Shown here in pieces: positions 8,552-17,010 of a stretch of 49,573 bases of DNA. A program made the position numbers and the translations under genes. The stretch's first letter is position 1. Each line of letters begins with the position of its first letter. Source of the stretch: Streptomyces mexicanus (GTDB taxonomy: Bacteria; Actinomycetota; Actinomycetes; Streptomycetales; Streptomycetaceae); contig NZ_LR732544.1 of the NCBI RefSeq assembly GCF_902506575.1, forward strand, positions 3,471,737 through 3,521,309, read 5' to 3'. The notes below the pieces were generated by a model, which did not search any database, was not told the DNA's origin, and worked only from the letters and a program-made list of their open reading frames with translations.

Positions 8552-10174
8552 ATGATGAGGACCTCCGCCCCGGTGGCGGCGCCCGGACCGGGCGCCTGGG
8601 AGGAGTTGGTCACCACCGCCCTGCTCGGCACGGACCGTCGTGCGCTGCCGGCCGGCGTCCCCGGCGGCCGGGCACCGTCCGCCCTGCTGGACGCGGCCGC
8701 CGTGGACACCGTCCGGCGGCGGGCGGGACTGCGCGCCGCCCCCGCGCGCGAACGTCCGGAACCGGCGCCCGAGGATCCCCGCCCGGCCCTGCCCGAGGCG
8801 GCGGCCCGCAGGCTGGCGATGCTGCTGGCCGACCGGCCCGGCGCGGGCGGCGGCGGACGCCGGGGCACGGCGCCCGACCTGATAGAGCTGCTGCCCCAGT
8901 GGCTCGCCATGGCAAACGCGCACGGTTACGCAGCGCCACCGGAGACGCTGCCCGCGCTGCTGGATGCCGCCCGGGCACGCACCGACCTGCGGCCCGCCGC
9001 GCTGGCCTTCGCCGGCCCGCGCGCCCTGTGGCTGGCCCGGCTGAACCCGGACTGGCGGTTCGCCCTGCGGGCGGCCCCGGGCGGCAGCGCCGCCCTGCCC
9101 GGCCCGGAGGACACGGACCGAATCCGGCAGCTGTGGGAGGAGGGCCTGTTCGCCGAGCGCGTCGCACTGCTGGCAGCGATACGCAGCCGCCGGCCCGCCG
9201 CCGCACGCGAGCTGCTCGCCGCCACCTGGGCCACCGAGCGGGCCGAGGACCGGCTGATGTTCCTCGACTCGCTGCGCACCGGCCTGGGCCCGGACGACGA
9301 GCCGTTCCTGGAGCAGGCCCTGACCGACCGCAGCCGCAACGTCCGGGCCACCGCCGCGGAGCTGCTCTCCGCACTGCCCGGATCGGCGCTGGCCGCGCGG
9401 ATGGCCGAGCGGGCGGCGGCGTGCGTGGCCGTCGACCCCCTGCGCGGCACACCGACGCTCGTGGTCGAGGCCCCCCACGCATGCGACCCGGGCATGGAGC
9501 GCGACGGAGTGGTGCCCAAGGCCCCGGCGGGCCGGGGCGAGCGGTCGTGGTGGCTGGGACAGCTGCTGGAGGCGGCCCCGCTCGGCACCTGGTCCGCCCG
9601 GCTGGGCGGGCGGACACCGCAGGAGATCGTGGCCCTGCCGGTGGCGGACGACTGGCAGGGCGAGCTGCACGCCGCCTGGTGCCGGGCGGCGGTACGGCAG
9701 AAGGACGCGCAGTGGGCGCGGGCCCTGCTCGGAACACCGGCGGCGCCCGAGGCGGGCGGGCCGGGCGCGCTGTCCCTGGCCGAGCGGGCCAAACTGCTCG
9801 GCACGCTGGGCGCCGCCGAGCGGGCCGAGTGGGTCGCCGGGTTCATCGCGGCGCACGGACTGTCCGAAGCGTTTCAGCTGCTCGGAGTGTGCGCGGTGCC
9901 GTGGGCCGCGCCGCTGGGCCGGGCGGTGGTCGACGCGCTCAACATCGCGCGGGACGCAGGGAGTTACCCATGGAGTTTCAGTGGAGTGATGGGACTGGCC
10001 GAGCGGTGCCTGGACCCCGCGGAGGCGAACCGGCTGGACGGACTGCTGGCGGTACCGGACGAGCCGGAGGACGCCTCGCCCGGGGCGGGTGGGTACTGGG
10101 CGGAGGCGTTCCAGCGCCTGGTGACGACGTTGCGGCTGCGTTCCGCCATGGCCGAGGAGCTGCGCGGCGGCTGA
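8552..10174 (+). CDS. DUF5691 family protein, probable helical-repeat protein
   Basis: A 540-residue soluble protein with the start at 8552 (ATG-ATG) and AAGGAAG seven nt upstream. It is Ala- and Leu-rich throughout. Around residues 235-285 the sequence (LMFLDSLRTGLGPDDEPFLEQAL, then RSRNVRATAAELLSAL) has the look of HEAT-type helical repeats, which usually serve as protein-binding scaffolds. I recognise it as the DUF5691 family that accompanies SWIM and MoxR genes in actinobacteria. It follows the SWIM gene by 256 bp without an obvious terminator or a RecA-NDp copy, so it may be read from the SWIM promoter or from a promoter I cannot identify in 8296-8551. Its role is unknown; a scaffold in the MoxR system is an inference. 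Confidence 0.8.
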   Translation: MMRTSAPVAAPGPGAWEELVTTALLGTDRRALPAGVPGGRAPSALLDAAAVDTVRRRAGLRAAPARERPEPAPEDPRPALPEAAARRLAMLLADRPGAGGGGRRGTAPDLIELLPQWLAMANAHGYAAPPETLPALLDAARARTDLRPAALAFAGPRALWLARLNPDWRFALRAAPGGSAALPGPEDTDRIRQLWEEGLFAERVALLAAIRSRRPAAARELLAATWATERAEDRLMFLDSLRTGLGPDDEPFLEQALTDRSRNVRATAAELLSALPGSALAARMAERAAACVAVDPLRGTPTLVVEAPHACDPGMERDGVVPKAPAGRGERSWWLGQLLEAAPLGTWSARLGGRTPQEIVALPVADDWQGELHAAWCRAAVRQKDAQWARALLGTPAAPEAGGPGALSLAERAKLLGTLGAAERAEWVAGFIAAHGLSEAFQLLGVCAVPWAAPLGRAVVDALNIARDAGSYPWSFSGVMGLAERCLDPAEANRLDGLLAVPDEPEDASPGAGGYWAEAFQRLVTTLRLRSAMAEELRGG

Positions 10175-10446
10175 GGCCCGTCCCCGGCGAGGGGCCGGCC
10201 CGGGCGGGGCACCGTCCGCGGCCGTCGGGCACCGGCGAGCAGCTCCCTGCCCGCACTCCCCTGGACGGCGCGGACCGACAGGGCCGCCGAGGCGGACCCT
10301 GCGGCCCCGGCCCGCATCGGCAGACGCGGACCGCAGCCGGGCCTGGCACTGCCGAGCCTCGCACTGCCGGGCTCGGGCCTGCGGCCGGACCTCGGGCCCT
10401 GGCCGGGCTCCGTCCCGTGACCGGCCCCCGGGCCGTGCCGCCGGTG
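10175..10446. other. convergent intergenic spacer
   Basis: 272 bp between the convergent DUF5691 and icmB genes, very GC-rich, with several G/C-rich short inverted repeats (for example GGCCCGTCCCCGGCGAGGGGCC near the left edge) that could end transcription from either side. No gene is supported. Confidence 0.4.
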
Positions 10447-10863
<417 letters not shown>

Positions 10864-11513
10864 CACTGCCTCCATGAAGCGACTACATCCATCCGTACCG
10901 ACAAGTACCGCACAGGTCGAGCACATGAGGCATGCCAGGCACACCGCGCCGACCCTGCACTGCGCCGCCCACCGCACCGAGTGCGCCACCCCGCGGCGGA
11001 CGCCCCGGACCGCGCCACCGGGGGAAGTGAACGAACGTTATCGCCAGCATCCCCCAACCGGCAGTTTCGCGGTGCGGACAGAGGGGGAAATCACACGGTG
11101 GGACACTCCCCCGAGCCCTCCGGGCAGAGGGGACCCCGATGCCGCGCACCGCTTGGCACAACCGCGGCCTGCGGGCCGCACACCGCCGCGGCACGGGGAC
11201 CGCAGCGGGAACAAGCGTCACGGGAGCCGCGAGAAGGTCACCGCATCACCGCGCCGCAGGCCTGGCGCCGCGGCGGTGCGATGCACCGGCCGGAGCACGA
11301 AGGACACACAGGGCAGGGACGGCAGAACGGCAACGGCTCGCACCGCCGCACCGGCGGGCGAGGCCGCCCGCTCCTCGGTACGCGCCGAGCCGCGTACCGC
11401 ACGATCCGCCCCGCGTGCCCCGCTCATGCCGAGCCGCCCGCCTTCACCGCGACTGTCCACGAGAGCACGCGGGGGACGACGTCGTCCCCCGGGGTGCGGA
11501 CAGGAGGTCGGCC
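10864..11513. other. 650 bp intergenic region between icmB and the lipase gene
   Basis: No protein gene is supported: open frames here are Arg/Pro/His-rich shadows without ribosome binding sites. The left part carries a TTGTCGGTA-N8-TGTAGT element on the minus strand (10881-10904), a degenerate RecA-NDp-like or ordinary promoter for icmB. The right end carries the 22 bp palindrome at 11470-11491. The stretch 11010-11100 is less GC-rich and could hold promoters. Confidence 0.45.
11470..11491. promoter_or_regulatory. 22 bp perfect palindrome upstream of the lipase gene
   Basis: A perfect palindrome with half-site CGGGGGACGAC centred between 11480 and 11481, ending 22 bp before the ATG at 11514 and 10-15 bp before its ribosome binding site. 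It could be an operator for a dimeric repressor or a leader hairpin that hides or exposes the ribosome binding site. Confidence 0.5.
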
Positions 11514-12380
11514 ATGAAGGTCACCAAGGTCGCAGACCCCATTCTTCCGCTCTGCCAGCGCCTGCTCCCGGTCCGGATCGCCGGACTGTCGCTGGGCCTG
11601 CTGAAGGCGACCGCACTGGAACTGGCGATCCTCGCGGGACACGTCCTGCTGTACCCCTCCGGGATCATCCAGGAGCGCCGCGGCCCCGACGGCGCGATCC
11701 CCGCGCCCGGCGGCGCCGCCCGGCTGCCGGCGGCGGTCAAGCCCCCGGTGGTGCTGCTGCACGGGTTCATCGACAACCGCTCGGTGTTCGTGCTGCTGCG
11801 CCGCAGCCTCGCCCAGCACGGCCGGCAGCGGGTGGAATCCCTCAACTACTCGCCGCTGACCTGTGACATCCGCACCGCCGCCGAGCTGCTCGGCCGGCAC
11901 ATCGAGGAGATCTGCGAACGCACCGGCAGCGACCGCGTCGACGTCGTCGGGCACAGCCTCGGCGGCCTGATAGCCCGCTACTACGTGCAGCGGCTCGGCG
12001 GCGACCGGCGGGTCCGCACCCTCGTCACCCTCGGCACCCCGCACGCGGGCACCCGTGTCGCGCCGCTGGCCAACGCGCACCCGATCGTGCGCCAGATGCG
12101 CCCCAAGTCGGAGTTGATCCAGGAACTGGCTCTCCCCGCGCCGGGCTGCCGTACGCACTTCGTCAGCTTCTGGAGCGATCTGGACCACGTGATGGATCCG
12201 CTGGAGTCGGCGTGCATCGAGCATCCGGACCTCATGGCGGAGAACATCCGGGTCAGCGGGATCGGCCATCTCGCCCTGCCGCTCCACCCGGCCGTCGCGA
12301 GCGGCATACGGCAGGCGCTGGACACCGTACGGCCGGGCGACGCGTCCACCGCACGCACCGGCGGACTGACCGTGGCCTGA
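11514..12380 (+). CDS. lipase-like alpha/beta hydrolase, membrane-associated
   Basis: A 288-residue protein; ATG 11514 has GGAGG eight nt upstream. A hydrophobic N-terminal helix (about residues 20-45, LSLGLLKATALELAILAGHVLLY) would anchor or export it. The alpha/beta hydrolase core shows the oxyanion HGF motif (VVLLHGFIDN), the nucleophile elbow GHSLGG (Ser about 150), a TLGTPHAGT motif typical of triacylglycerol lipases/esterases of the LipA type, and a late conserved His in GIGHLALPLHP. It should hydrolyse lipid or other ester substrates at or outside the membrane; the natural substrate is unknown. It stands alone on the plus strand. Confidence 0.85.
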   Translation: MKVTKVADPILPLCQRLLPVRIAGLSLGLLKATALELAILAGHVLLYPSGIIQERRGPDGAIPAPGGAARLPAAVKPPVVLLHGFIDNRSVFVLLRRSLAQHGRQRVESLNYSPLTCDIRTAAELLGRHIEEICERTGSDRVDVVGHSLGGLIARYYVQRLGGDRRVRTLVTLGTPHAGTRVAPLANAHPIVRQMRPKSELIQELALPAPGCRTHFVSFWSDLDHVMDPLESACIEHPDLMAENIRVSGIGHLALPLHPAVASGIRQALDTVRPGDASTARTGGLTVA

Positions 12381-12451
12381 GCCCCGGCCCCGACCTCACC
12401 TCGCCCAGACGACGACGGGCACCCGACGACGGCGGACATCCAGTGACCGGC

Positions 12452-12553
12452 GGCCATCCGGTCACAGCAGGCATCCGGTCACAGCGGCCACCCGGGCACG
12501 GCAGGCACCCGGGCACGGCAGGCACCCGGTCACGGCAGGCACCCGATGACCGC
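12452..12553. repeat. intergenic tandem repeats of 16-18 bp (6 units)
   Basis: Six degenerate copies of a unit close to GGCACCCGGGCACGGCA run head to tail between the lipase gene and the M23 peptidase gene, the two central ones identical. They lie in a 372 bp gap (12381-12752) that otherwise contains only the presumed promoter and leader of the M23 gene (12560-12752, noticeably less GC-rich). Confidence 0.75.
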
Positions 12554-12752
12554 GGGAACGCGGATTGGGCCATCAGGGTCGAACCTCATCTCGAACACAA
12601 CGCCAAGGGCGTGTTCACAGTCCGCCGAATCCAGGCCGATTGCCCGTTTCCCTGTGGGGGAAACATGCAGAAGATTGTCGCGCCCGCGTACCGCCGGGTA
12701 CAGTCGCCGCACTGCTCTGGCAGCCCCTGTCGTCGAGGCGAAAGAGAAGTCG

Positions 12753-14309
12753 GTGAACGACCGTCACCCGTCGGGGAGCGCGACCACCCCGGCCCCGGCC
12801 TCCGATGACGCCTCGGCGCCCTATGCGCCGTACGGCGTTCAGGACGCCACGTACGGCGACTTCACCACGTACGGCGACCATTCCGCCACCGGTTTTCACA
12901 CCGGCGCCCACCACACGACGAGCTTCGCGGCCGACCCTCTCTTCGGCGACCTGTCCGCCGACGCCGCGCACTCCACCGGCGCCTACGACACCACCCAGTG
13001 GGCCACCGGCAGCCACGAGGCCCCGGCCTACGACCCGTACGCGGCCCAGCACCACGCCGCCTACGACACGGGCGCCCACGACACCGCCGCCTGGGACACC
13101 GGACACCAGCGCCTGGCCGCCGTCCCGCAGCAGTCGGCCCCCGCCGAGGCCACCGGCCAGTGGGACACCACGGCCTGGTTCCAGCCCGGCCAGGCGGACA
13201 CCGCCGACCAGACCCAGCAGTGGGACTGGGGCACGCAGACCTTCGACACGACCGCCTTCGACACGGGTGCGTTCGACACCCGTGCCTTCGACATGGGCGC
13301 GTTCGCCACCACGGACGTCGACACGGGGGCCTACGACGCCACGCAGTGGAACACGGGCGCCCCGGTAGGCGACTCGCCCGCCGCCCCCGGCCACTTCCCC
13401 GATGCCACCGGTGACTCGGGGGGCGCAGACGACACCGGGCACGACCACCCGGCGGACGGCGAGTTCACCGCTGACGCCATGTCACCTCCCGTGCCGGTCC
13501 TGCTGGATGAGCAGGAAGAGGTCACTCCGGCCGCCCCCGCTCCGGCCTCACGTGCGGCTTCCCGTGGTGCGGGCCGTTCCCGGCGACGGCCGCCGGCCAA
13601 GCGTTCGGCGCTGCTGACGGTGGCCGTGCCCTCGGTGTGCGTCATGGGGGTCGCCGGGATCGCCGCCGGTTCGGTGGGTGCCTTCAGCGACGACGGCAAG
13701 GACGCCACGGCGTCCGCCGCCAACGTGCACCCGGTGCAACCGGCCACCGCGAACAACCAGCTGGACACCCAGTTGCAGAGCCTGTCCGCCGGGGCCGACG
13801 ACTTCGCCGACCGGGCCAGCCGCACGCAGGAGCGGATCGACCTCAAGGCGCAGAAGGAGGCCGAGAAGCGGAAGGCCGCCGAGGAGGCGGCCCGCAGGGA
13901 GCGACTGCGCCCCAAGTTCGTGCTGCCGGTCACGCAGCGGGGCCTCAGCGCCTACTTCGGCCAGGCCGGGGTGAACTGGATGTCCGTGCACACCGGCATC
14001 GACTTCCCCGTCTCCTACGGCACGACGGTCATGGCCGCCACCGACGGCACCGTGCGCACCCAGTGGAACAGCGCGTACGGCAACATGCTGATCCTGACCG
14101 CGAAGGACGGCACGGAGACGTGGTACTGCCACCTCTCCAGCTACCGGGTGCCCTCCGGGACGACGGTGAAGGCCGGGCAGCCCATCGCGTATTCGGGCAA
14201 CTCCGGCAACTCCACCGGTCCCCACCTGCACTTCGAGGTCAGGCCCGCCGGCGGCGCGCCGATAGACCCGCTGCCCTGGCTGCGCAGCCACGGCCTCGAC
14301 CCCACCTGA
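12753..14309 (+). CDS. membrane-anchored M23 family (LytM-type) metallopeptidase
   Basis: A 518-residue protein from GTG 12753 (GAGAAG six nt upstream). Residues 1-260 are hydrophilic, rich in D, T, A, G and Q, with repeated motifs such as AFDTGAFDT. A basic patch (SRRRPPAKR) and one transmembrane helix (about 285-310, LLTVAVPSVCVMGVAGIAAG) follow, so the repeat tail is cytoplasmic and the rest extracytoplasmic. After a charged coiled-coil (about 350-385) comes the M23 domain with zinc ligands in HTGIDFP and HLHFE. Such enzymes cut peptide cross-links in peptidoglycan or serve as inactive regulators; here the zinc ligands are present. It stands alone and is convergent with pcrA across a strong hairpin. 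Confidence 0.9.
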   Translation: MNDRHPSGSATTPAPASDDASAPYAPYGVQDATYGDFTTYGDHSATGFHTGAHHTTSFAADPLFGDLSADAAHSTGAYDTTQWATGSHEAPAYDPYAAQHHAAYDTGAHDTAAWDTGHQRLAAVPQQSAPAEATGQWDTTAWFQPGQADTADQTQQWDWGTQTFDTTAFDTGAFDTRAFDMGAFATTDVDTGAYDATQWNTGAPVGDSPAAPGHFPDATGDSGGADDTGHDHPADGEFTADAMSPPVPVLLDEQEEVTPAAPAPASRAASRGAGRSRRRPPAKRSALLTVAVPSVCVMGVAGIAAGSVGAFSDDGKDATASAANVHPVQPATANNQLDTQLQSLSAGADDFADRASRTQERIDLKAQKEAEKRKAAEEAARRERLRPKFVLPVTQRGLSAYFGQAGVNWMSVHTGIDFPVSYGTTVMAATDGTVRTQWNSAYGNMLILTAKDGTETWYCHLSSYRVPSGTTVKAGQPIAYSGNSGNSTGPHLHFEVRPAGGAPIDPLPWLRSHGLDPT

Positions 14310-14346
14310 GTCCCGCCCGCGTCACTCGCGCCCCGCGCCCCCGCGT

Positions 14347-14385
14347 CGCCTGCGCGCCCCGCCCGTGCGAGGGGGCGCGCAGGCG
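14347..14385. terminator. bidirectional terminator between the M23 gene and pcrA
   Basis: A perfect 14 bp stem (CGCCTGCGCGCCCC and its complement) with an 11-base loop lies between the two convergent stop codons. There is no T-run, as is usual for Streptomyces terminators. Confidence 0.8.
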
Positions 14386-14390
14386 GGCCG

Positions 14391-16877
14391 CTACAGCTTC
14401 TCCACCGGCGCGTACCTGAGCAGCAGCTTCTTGGGCCTGTCGTCGCCGAAGTCGATGGTCGCCTCGGCGTTGCCGCCCGATCCCTTGACCGCGATCACCG
14501 TGCCGAGGCCGAACTGGTCGTGCGTGACCCGGTCGCCGACCGCGAGGGACACCACCGGCTTCTCCTGGGCGCGGCGCGTGGCGAAGCCCGAGGCGCCGGA
14601 CGCGGAGGAACGGGACCGGGACGACGACAGCGAGGCCGCCACGCCCGAGGCCGGTCCGGAGGACACCGGCGCCGAGCCGCCCGTCCGCTTCCAGTCCACG
14701 TGGACCGCCGGGATCTCCTCCAGGAAACGGGAGGGCGGGTTGTAGGACGGCTGCCCCCAGGCGCTGCGCATCGTCGCGCGGGTCAGGTACAGCCGCTCCC
14801 GGGCGCGGGTGATGCCGACGTAGGCCAGGCGCCGTTCCTCCTCCAGTTCCTTGGTCTGGCCGAGGGCGCGCATGTGCGGGAAGACGCCGTCCTCCATGCC
14901 GGTGAGGAAGACCACGGGGAACTCCAGGCCCTTGGCGGTGTGCAGCGTCATCAGCGTGATGACGCCGTCGCCGTCCTCCTCGTCGGGGATCTGGTCGGAG
15001 TCGGCGACCAGGGCGACCTGTTCCAGGAAGTCCGCCAGGGTGCCGGTCTCTCCCTCGGCGCGCTCCTGCTCGAACTCCAGGGCGACGGCGGCGAGTTCCT
15101 GAAGGTTCTCGATGCGGGTCTCGTCCTGCGGGTCGGTGGAGGACTGCAGCTCGGCGAGGTAGCCGGTGCGCTCCAGGACGGCCTCCAGGACGGTGGCCGG
15201 GCCCGCGCCCGACTCGACGATCGTGCGCAGTTCCTCCATGAGCGCGTTGAACCGCTTCACGGCGTTCGCGGACCGGGCGGCCATGCCGTACGCCTCGTCG
15301 ACGCGGCGCAGCGCCTGCGGGAAGCTGATCTTCTCCCGCTGCGCGAGGGCGTCGATCATCGCCTCGGCGCGCTCGCCGATGCCGCGCTTGGGCACGTTGA
15401 GGATGCGCCGCAGCGGAACGGAGTCCTCCGGGTTGGCCAGCACCCGCAGGTAGGCCAGGACGTCCCGGACCTCCTTGCGCTCGTAGAAGCGGACCCCGCC
15501 GACGACCTTGTAGGGCAGGCCGACACGGATGAAGACCTCTTCGAAGACACGGGACTGGGCATTGGTGCGGTAGAAGACGGCGACGTCCCCGGCCTTGGCC
15601 TCGCCCGCGTCGACCAGGCGGTCTATCTCGTCCGCGACGAACTGCGCCTCGTCGTGCTCGGAGTCGGCGACGTACCCGGTGATGCGGGCGCCCGCGCCGG
15701 CGTTGGTCCACAGGTTCTTCGGGCGGCGCGACTCGTTGCGTTCGATGACCGCGTTGGCGGCGGACAGGATGGTCTGCGTGGAGCGGTAGTTCTGCTCCAG
15801 CAGGATCGTGGTGGCGTCCGGATAGTCCTCCTCGAACTGGAGGATGTTGCGGATGGTCGCGCCGCGGAAGGCGTAGATCGACTGGTCGGCGTCACCGACC
15901 ACGCACAGCTCCGCGGGCGGGACGTCGGCCTCGCCCGGCGGGACGTCGGTGGCGTCGGCGCCCGCTCCGGTGCCGACGAGTTCGCGGACGAGGGCGTACT
16001 GCGCGTGGTTGGTGTCCTGGTACTCGTCGACCAGGACGTGCCGGAAACGGCGGCGGTAGTGCTCGGCGACGTCCGGGAAGGCGCGCAGCAGGTTGACCGT
16101 CGTCATGATCAGGTCGTCGAAGTCGAGGGCGTTGGCCTCGCGCAGCCGCGACTGGTACAGGGCGTAGGCCTGGGCGAGGGTCTTCTCGAAACCGTCCGTG
16201 GCCTGGGCGGCGAAGTCCTCCTCGTCGATCAGCTCGTTCTTCAGGTTGCTGATCTTGGCGCTGAACGACTTGGGCGGGAACCGCTTGGGGTCGAGGTCCA
16301 GGTCGCGGCAGACCAGCGCCATCAGGCGCTTGGAGTCGGCGGCGTCGTAGATCGAGAAGGAGGAGGTGAAGCCGAGCTTCTTCGACTCGCGGCGCAGGAT
16401 GCGCACGCACGCGCTGTGGAAGGTCATCACCCACATCGCGTTGGCCCGCGGGCCGACGAGCTGCTCGACGCGCTCCTTCATCTCGCCGGCGGCCTTGTTG
16501 GTGAAGGTGATCGCCAGGATCTGGCCGGGGTGGACGCCGCGCTCGGCCAGCAGGTAGGCGATGCGGTGCGTGAGCACCCGGGTCTTGCCGGACCCGGCGC
16601 CGGCCACGATGAGCAGCGGGGAGCCGGAGTGCACGACGGCGGCGCGCTGGTTGTCGTTCAGCCCCTCCAGCAGGGCGGCCGGGTCCACGACCGGGCGGTG
16701 GGCGCCGTCGCGGTAGTAGGCGTCGCGGTCCGGGGGCAGGTCGAACTTCCCGCCGAACAGATCGTCCGGAACCGGCTCCGGAGCGAGATCGTCCTCGGGC
16801 GGCGGCGGAGGCTCCTCCTCGTGGCCGCGCGGGGCCTGGAGGTCCGCCAGGAAGCTGTCGTCAAAGAGGCTGCTCAT
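14391..16877 (-). CDS. pcrA: ATP-dependent DNA helicase PcrA/UvrD
   Basis: An 828-residue superfamily 1A helicase. Motifs in order: Q-motif LNDNQRAAV, Walker A AGAGSGKT, motif Ia ITFTNKAAGEM, Walker B VDEYQDTN, motif III GDADQSIYAFRGA, motif IV QNYRST, motif V MTLHTAKGLEF, motif VI YVGITRARERL. The C-terminus carries the PcrA-type Tudor-like domain that contacts RNA polymerase (VGDRVTHDQFGLGTVIAV). It unwinds DNA 3'-5' in nucleotide-excision and mismatch-type repair, displaces RecA and RNA polymerase, and supports plasmid replication. An acidic, proline-rich ~60-residue N-terminal extension is typical of actinomycetes. The start at 16877 lies just after a RecA-NDp promoter, so it should be DNA-damage inducible with an almost leaderless transcript. 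Confidence 0.95.
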   Translation of the reverse strand: MSSLFDDSFLADLQAPRGHEEEPPPPPEDDLAPEPVPDDLFGGKFDLPPDRDAYYRDGAHRPVVDPAALLEGLNDNQRAAVVHSGSPLLIVAGAGSGKTRVLTHRIAYLLAERGVHPGQILAITFTNKAAGEMKERVEQLVGPRANAMWVMTFHSACVRILRRESKKLGFTSSFSIYDAADSKRLMALVCRDLDLDPKRFPPKSFSAKISNLKNELIDEEDFAAQATDGFEKTLAQAYALYQSRLREANALDFDDLIMTTVNLLRAFPDVAEHYRRRFRHVLVDEYQDTNHAQYALVRELVGTGAGADATDVPPGEADVPPAELCVVGDADQSIYAFRGATIRNILQFEEDYPDATTILLEQNYRSTQTILSAANAVIERNESRRPKNLWTNAGAGARITGYVADSEHDEAQFVADEIDRLVDAGEAKAGDVAVFYRTNAQSRVFEEVFIRVGLPYKVVGGVRFYERKEVRDVLAYLRVLANPEDSVPLRRILNVPKRGIGERAEAMIDALAQREKISFPQALRRVDEAYGMAARSANAVKRFNALMEELRTIVESGAGPATVLEAVLERTGYLAELQSSTDPQDETRIENLQELAAVALEFEQERAEGETGTLADFLEQVALVADSDQIPDEEDGDGVITLMTLHTAKGLEFPVVFLTGMEDGVFPHMRALGQTKELEEERRLAYVGITRARERLYLTRATMRSAWGQPSYNPPSRFLEEIPAVHVDWKRTGGSAPVSSGPASGVAASLSSSRSRSSASGASGFATRRAQEKPVVSLAVGDRVTHDQFGLGTVIAVKGSGGNAEATIDFGDDRPKKLLLRYAPVEKL

Positions 16878-16886
16878 CGCTCTACG

Positions 16887-16909
16887 AGTCTAGGGTGCCC
16901 CACCGACAA
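16887..16909 (-). promoter_or_regulatory. RecA-NDp (PafBC-type) promoter of pcrA
   Basis: On the minus strand TTGTCGGTG, eight bases, TAGACT: a perfect match to TTGTCRGTG-N8-TAnnnT. The -10 ends nine bases before the ATG of pcrA. DNA-repair genes are established members of this regulon in mycobacteria, which supports reading the same motif elsewhere in this window as functional. Confidence 0.85.
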
Positions 16910-17010
16910 CCCGTGGCCGCCTTCGGAAACAGCCGCCGCCGCGGGCTTTCGGGGGCGCCCGGGTGCGTGCCTCTGGCCCGGCGCGTCCGGCGCTCCCTAG
17001 CATCGGGATC

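Noticed and set aside
10881..10904. TTGTCGGTA-N8-TGTAGT upstream of icmB as another RecA-NDp promoter
   Set aside because: Two deviations from the consensus (last base of the 9-mer and the invariant A of the -10); it may be an ordinary promoter. Only mentioned in the intergenic entry.
12560..12752. c-di-AMP (ydaO-type) riboswitch upstream of the M23 peptidase
   Set aside because: Such switches often precede Streptomyces wall hydrolases, but I could not recognise the conserved core here or upstream of the NlpC/P60 gene at 18597-18733. A covariance-model search would settle it.
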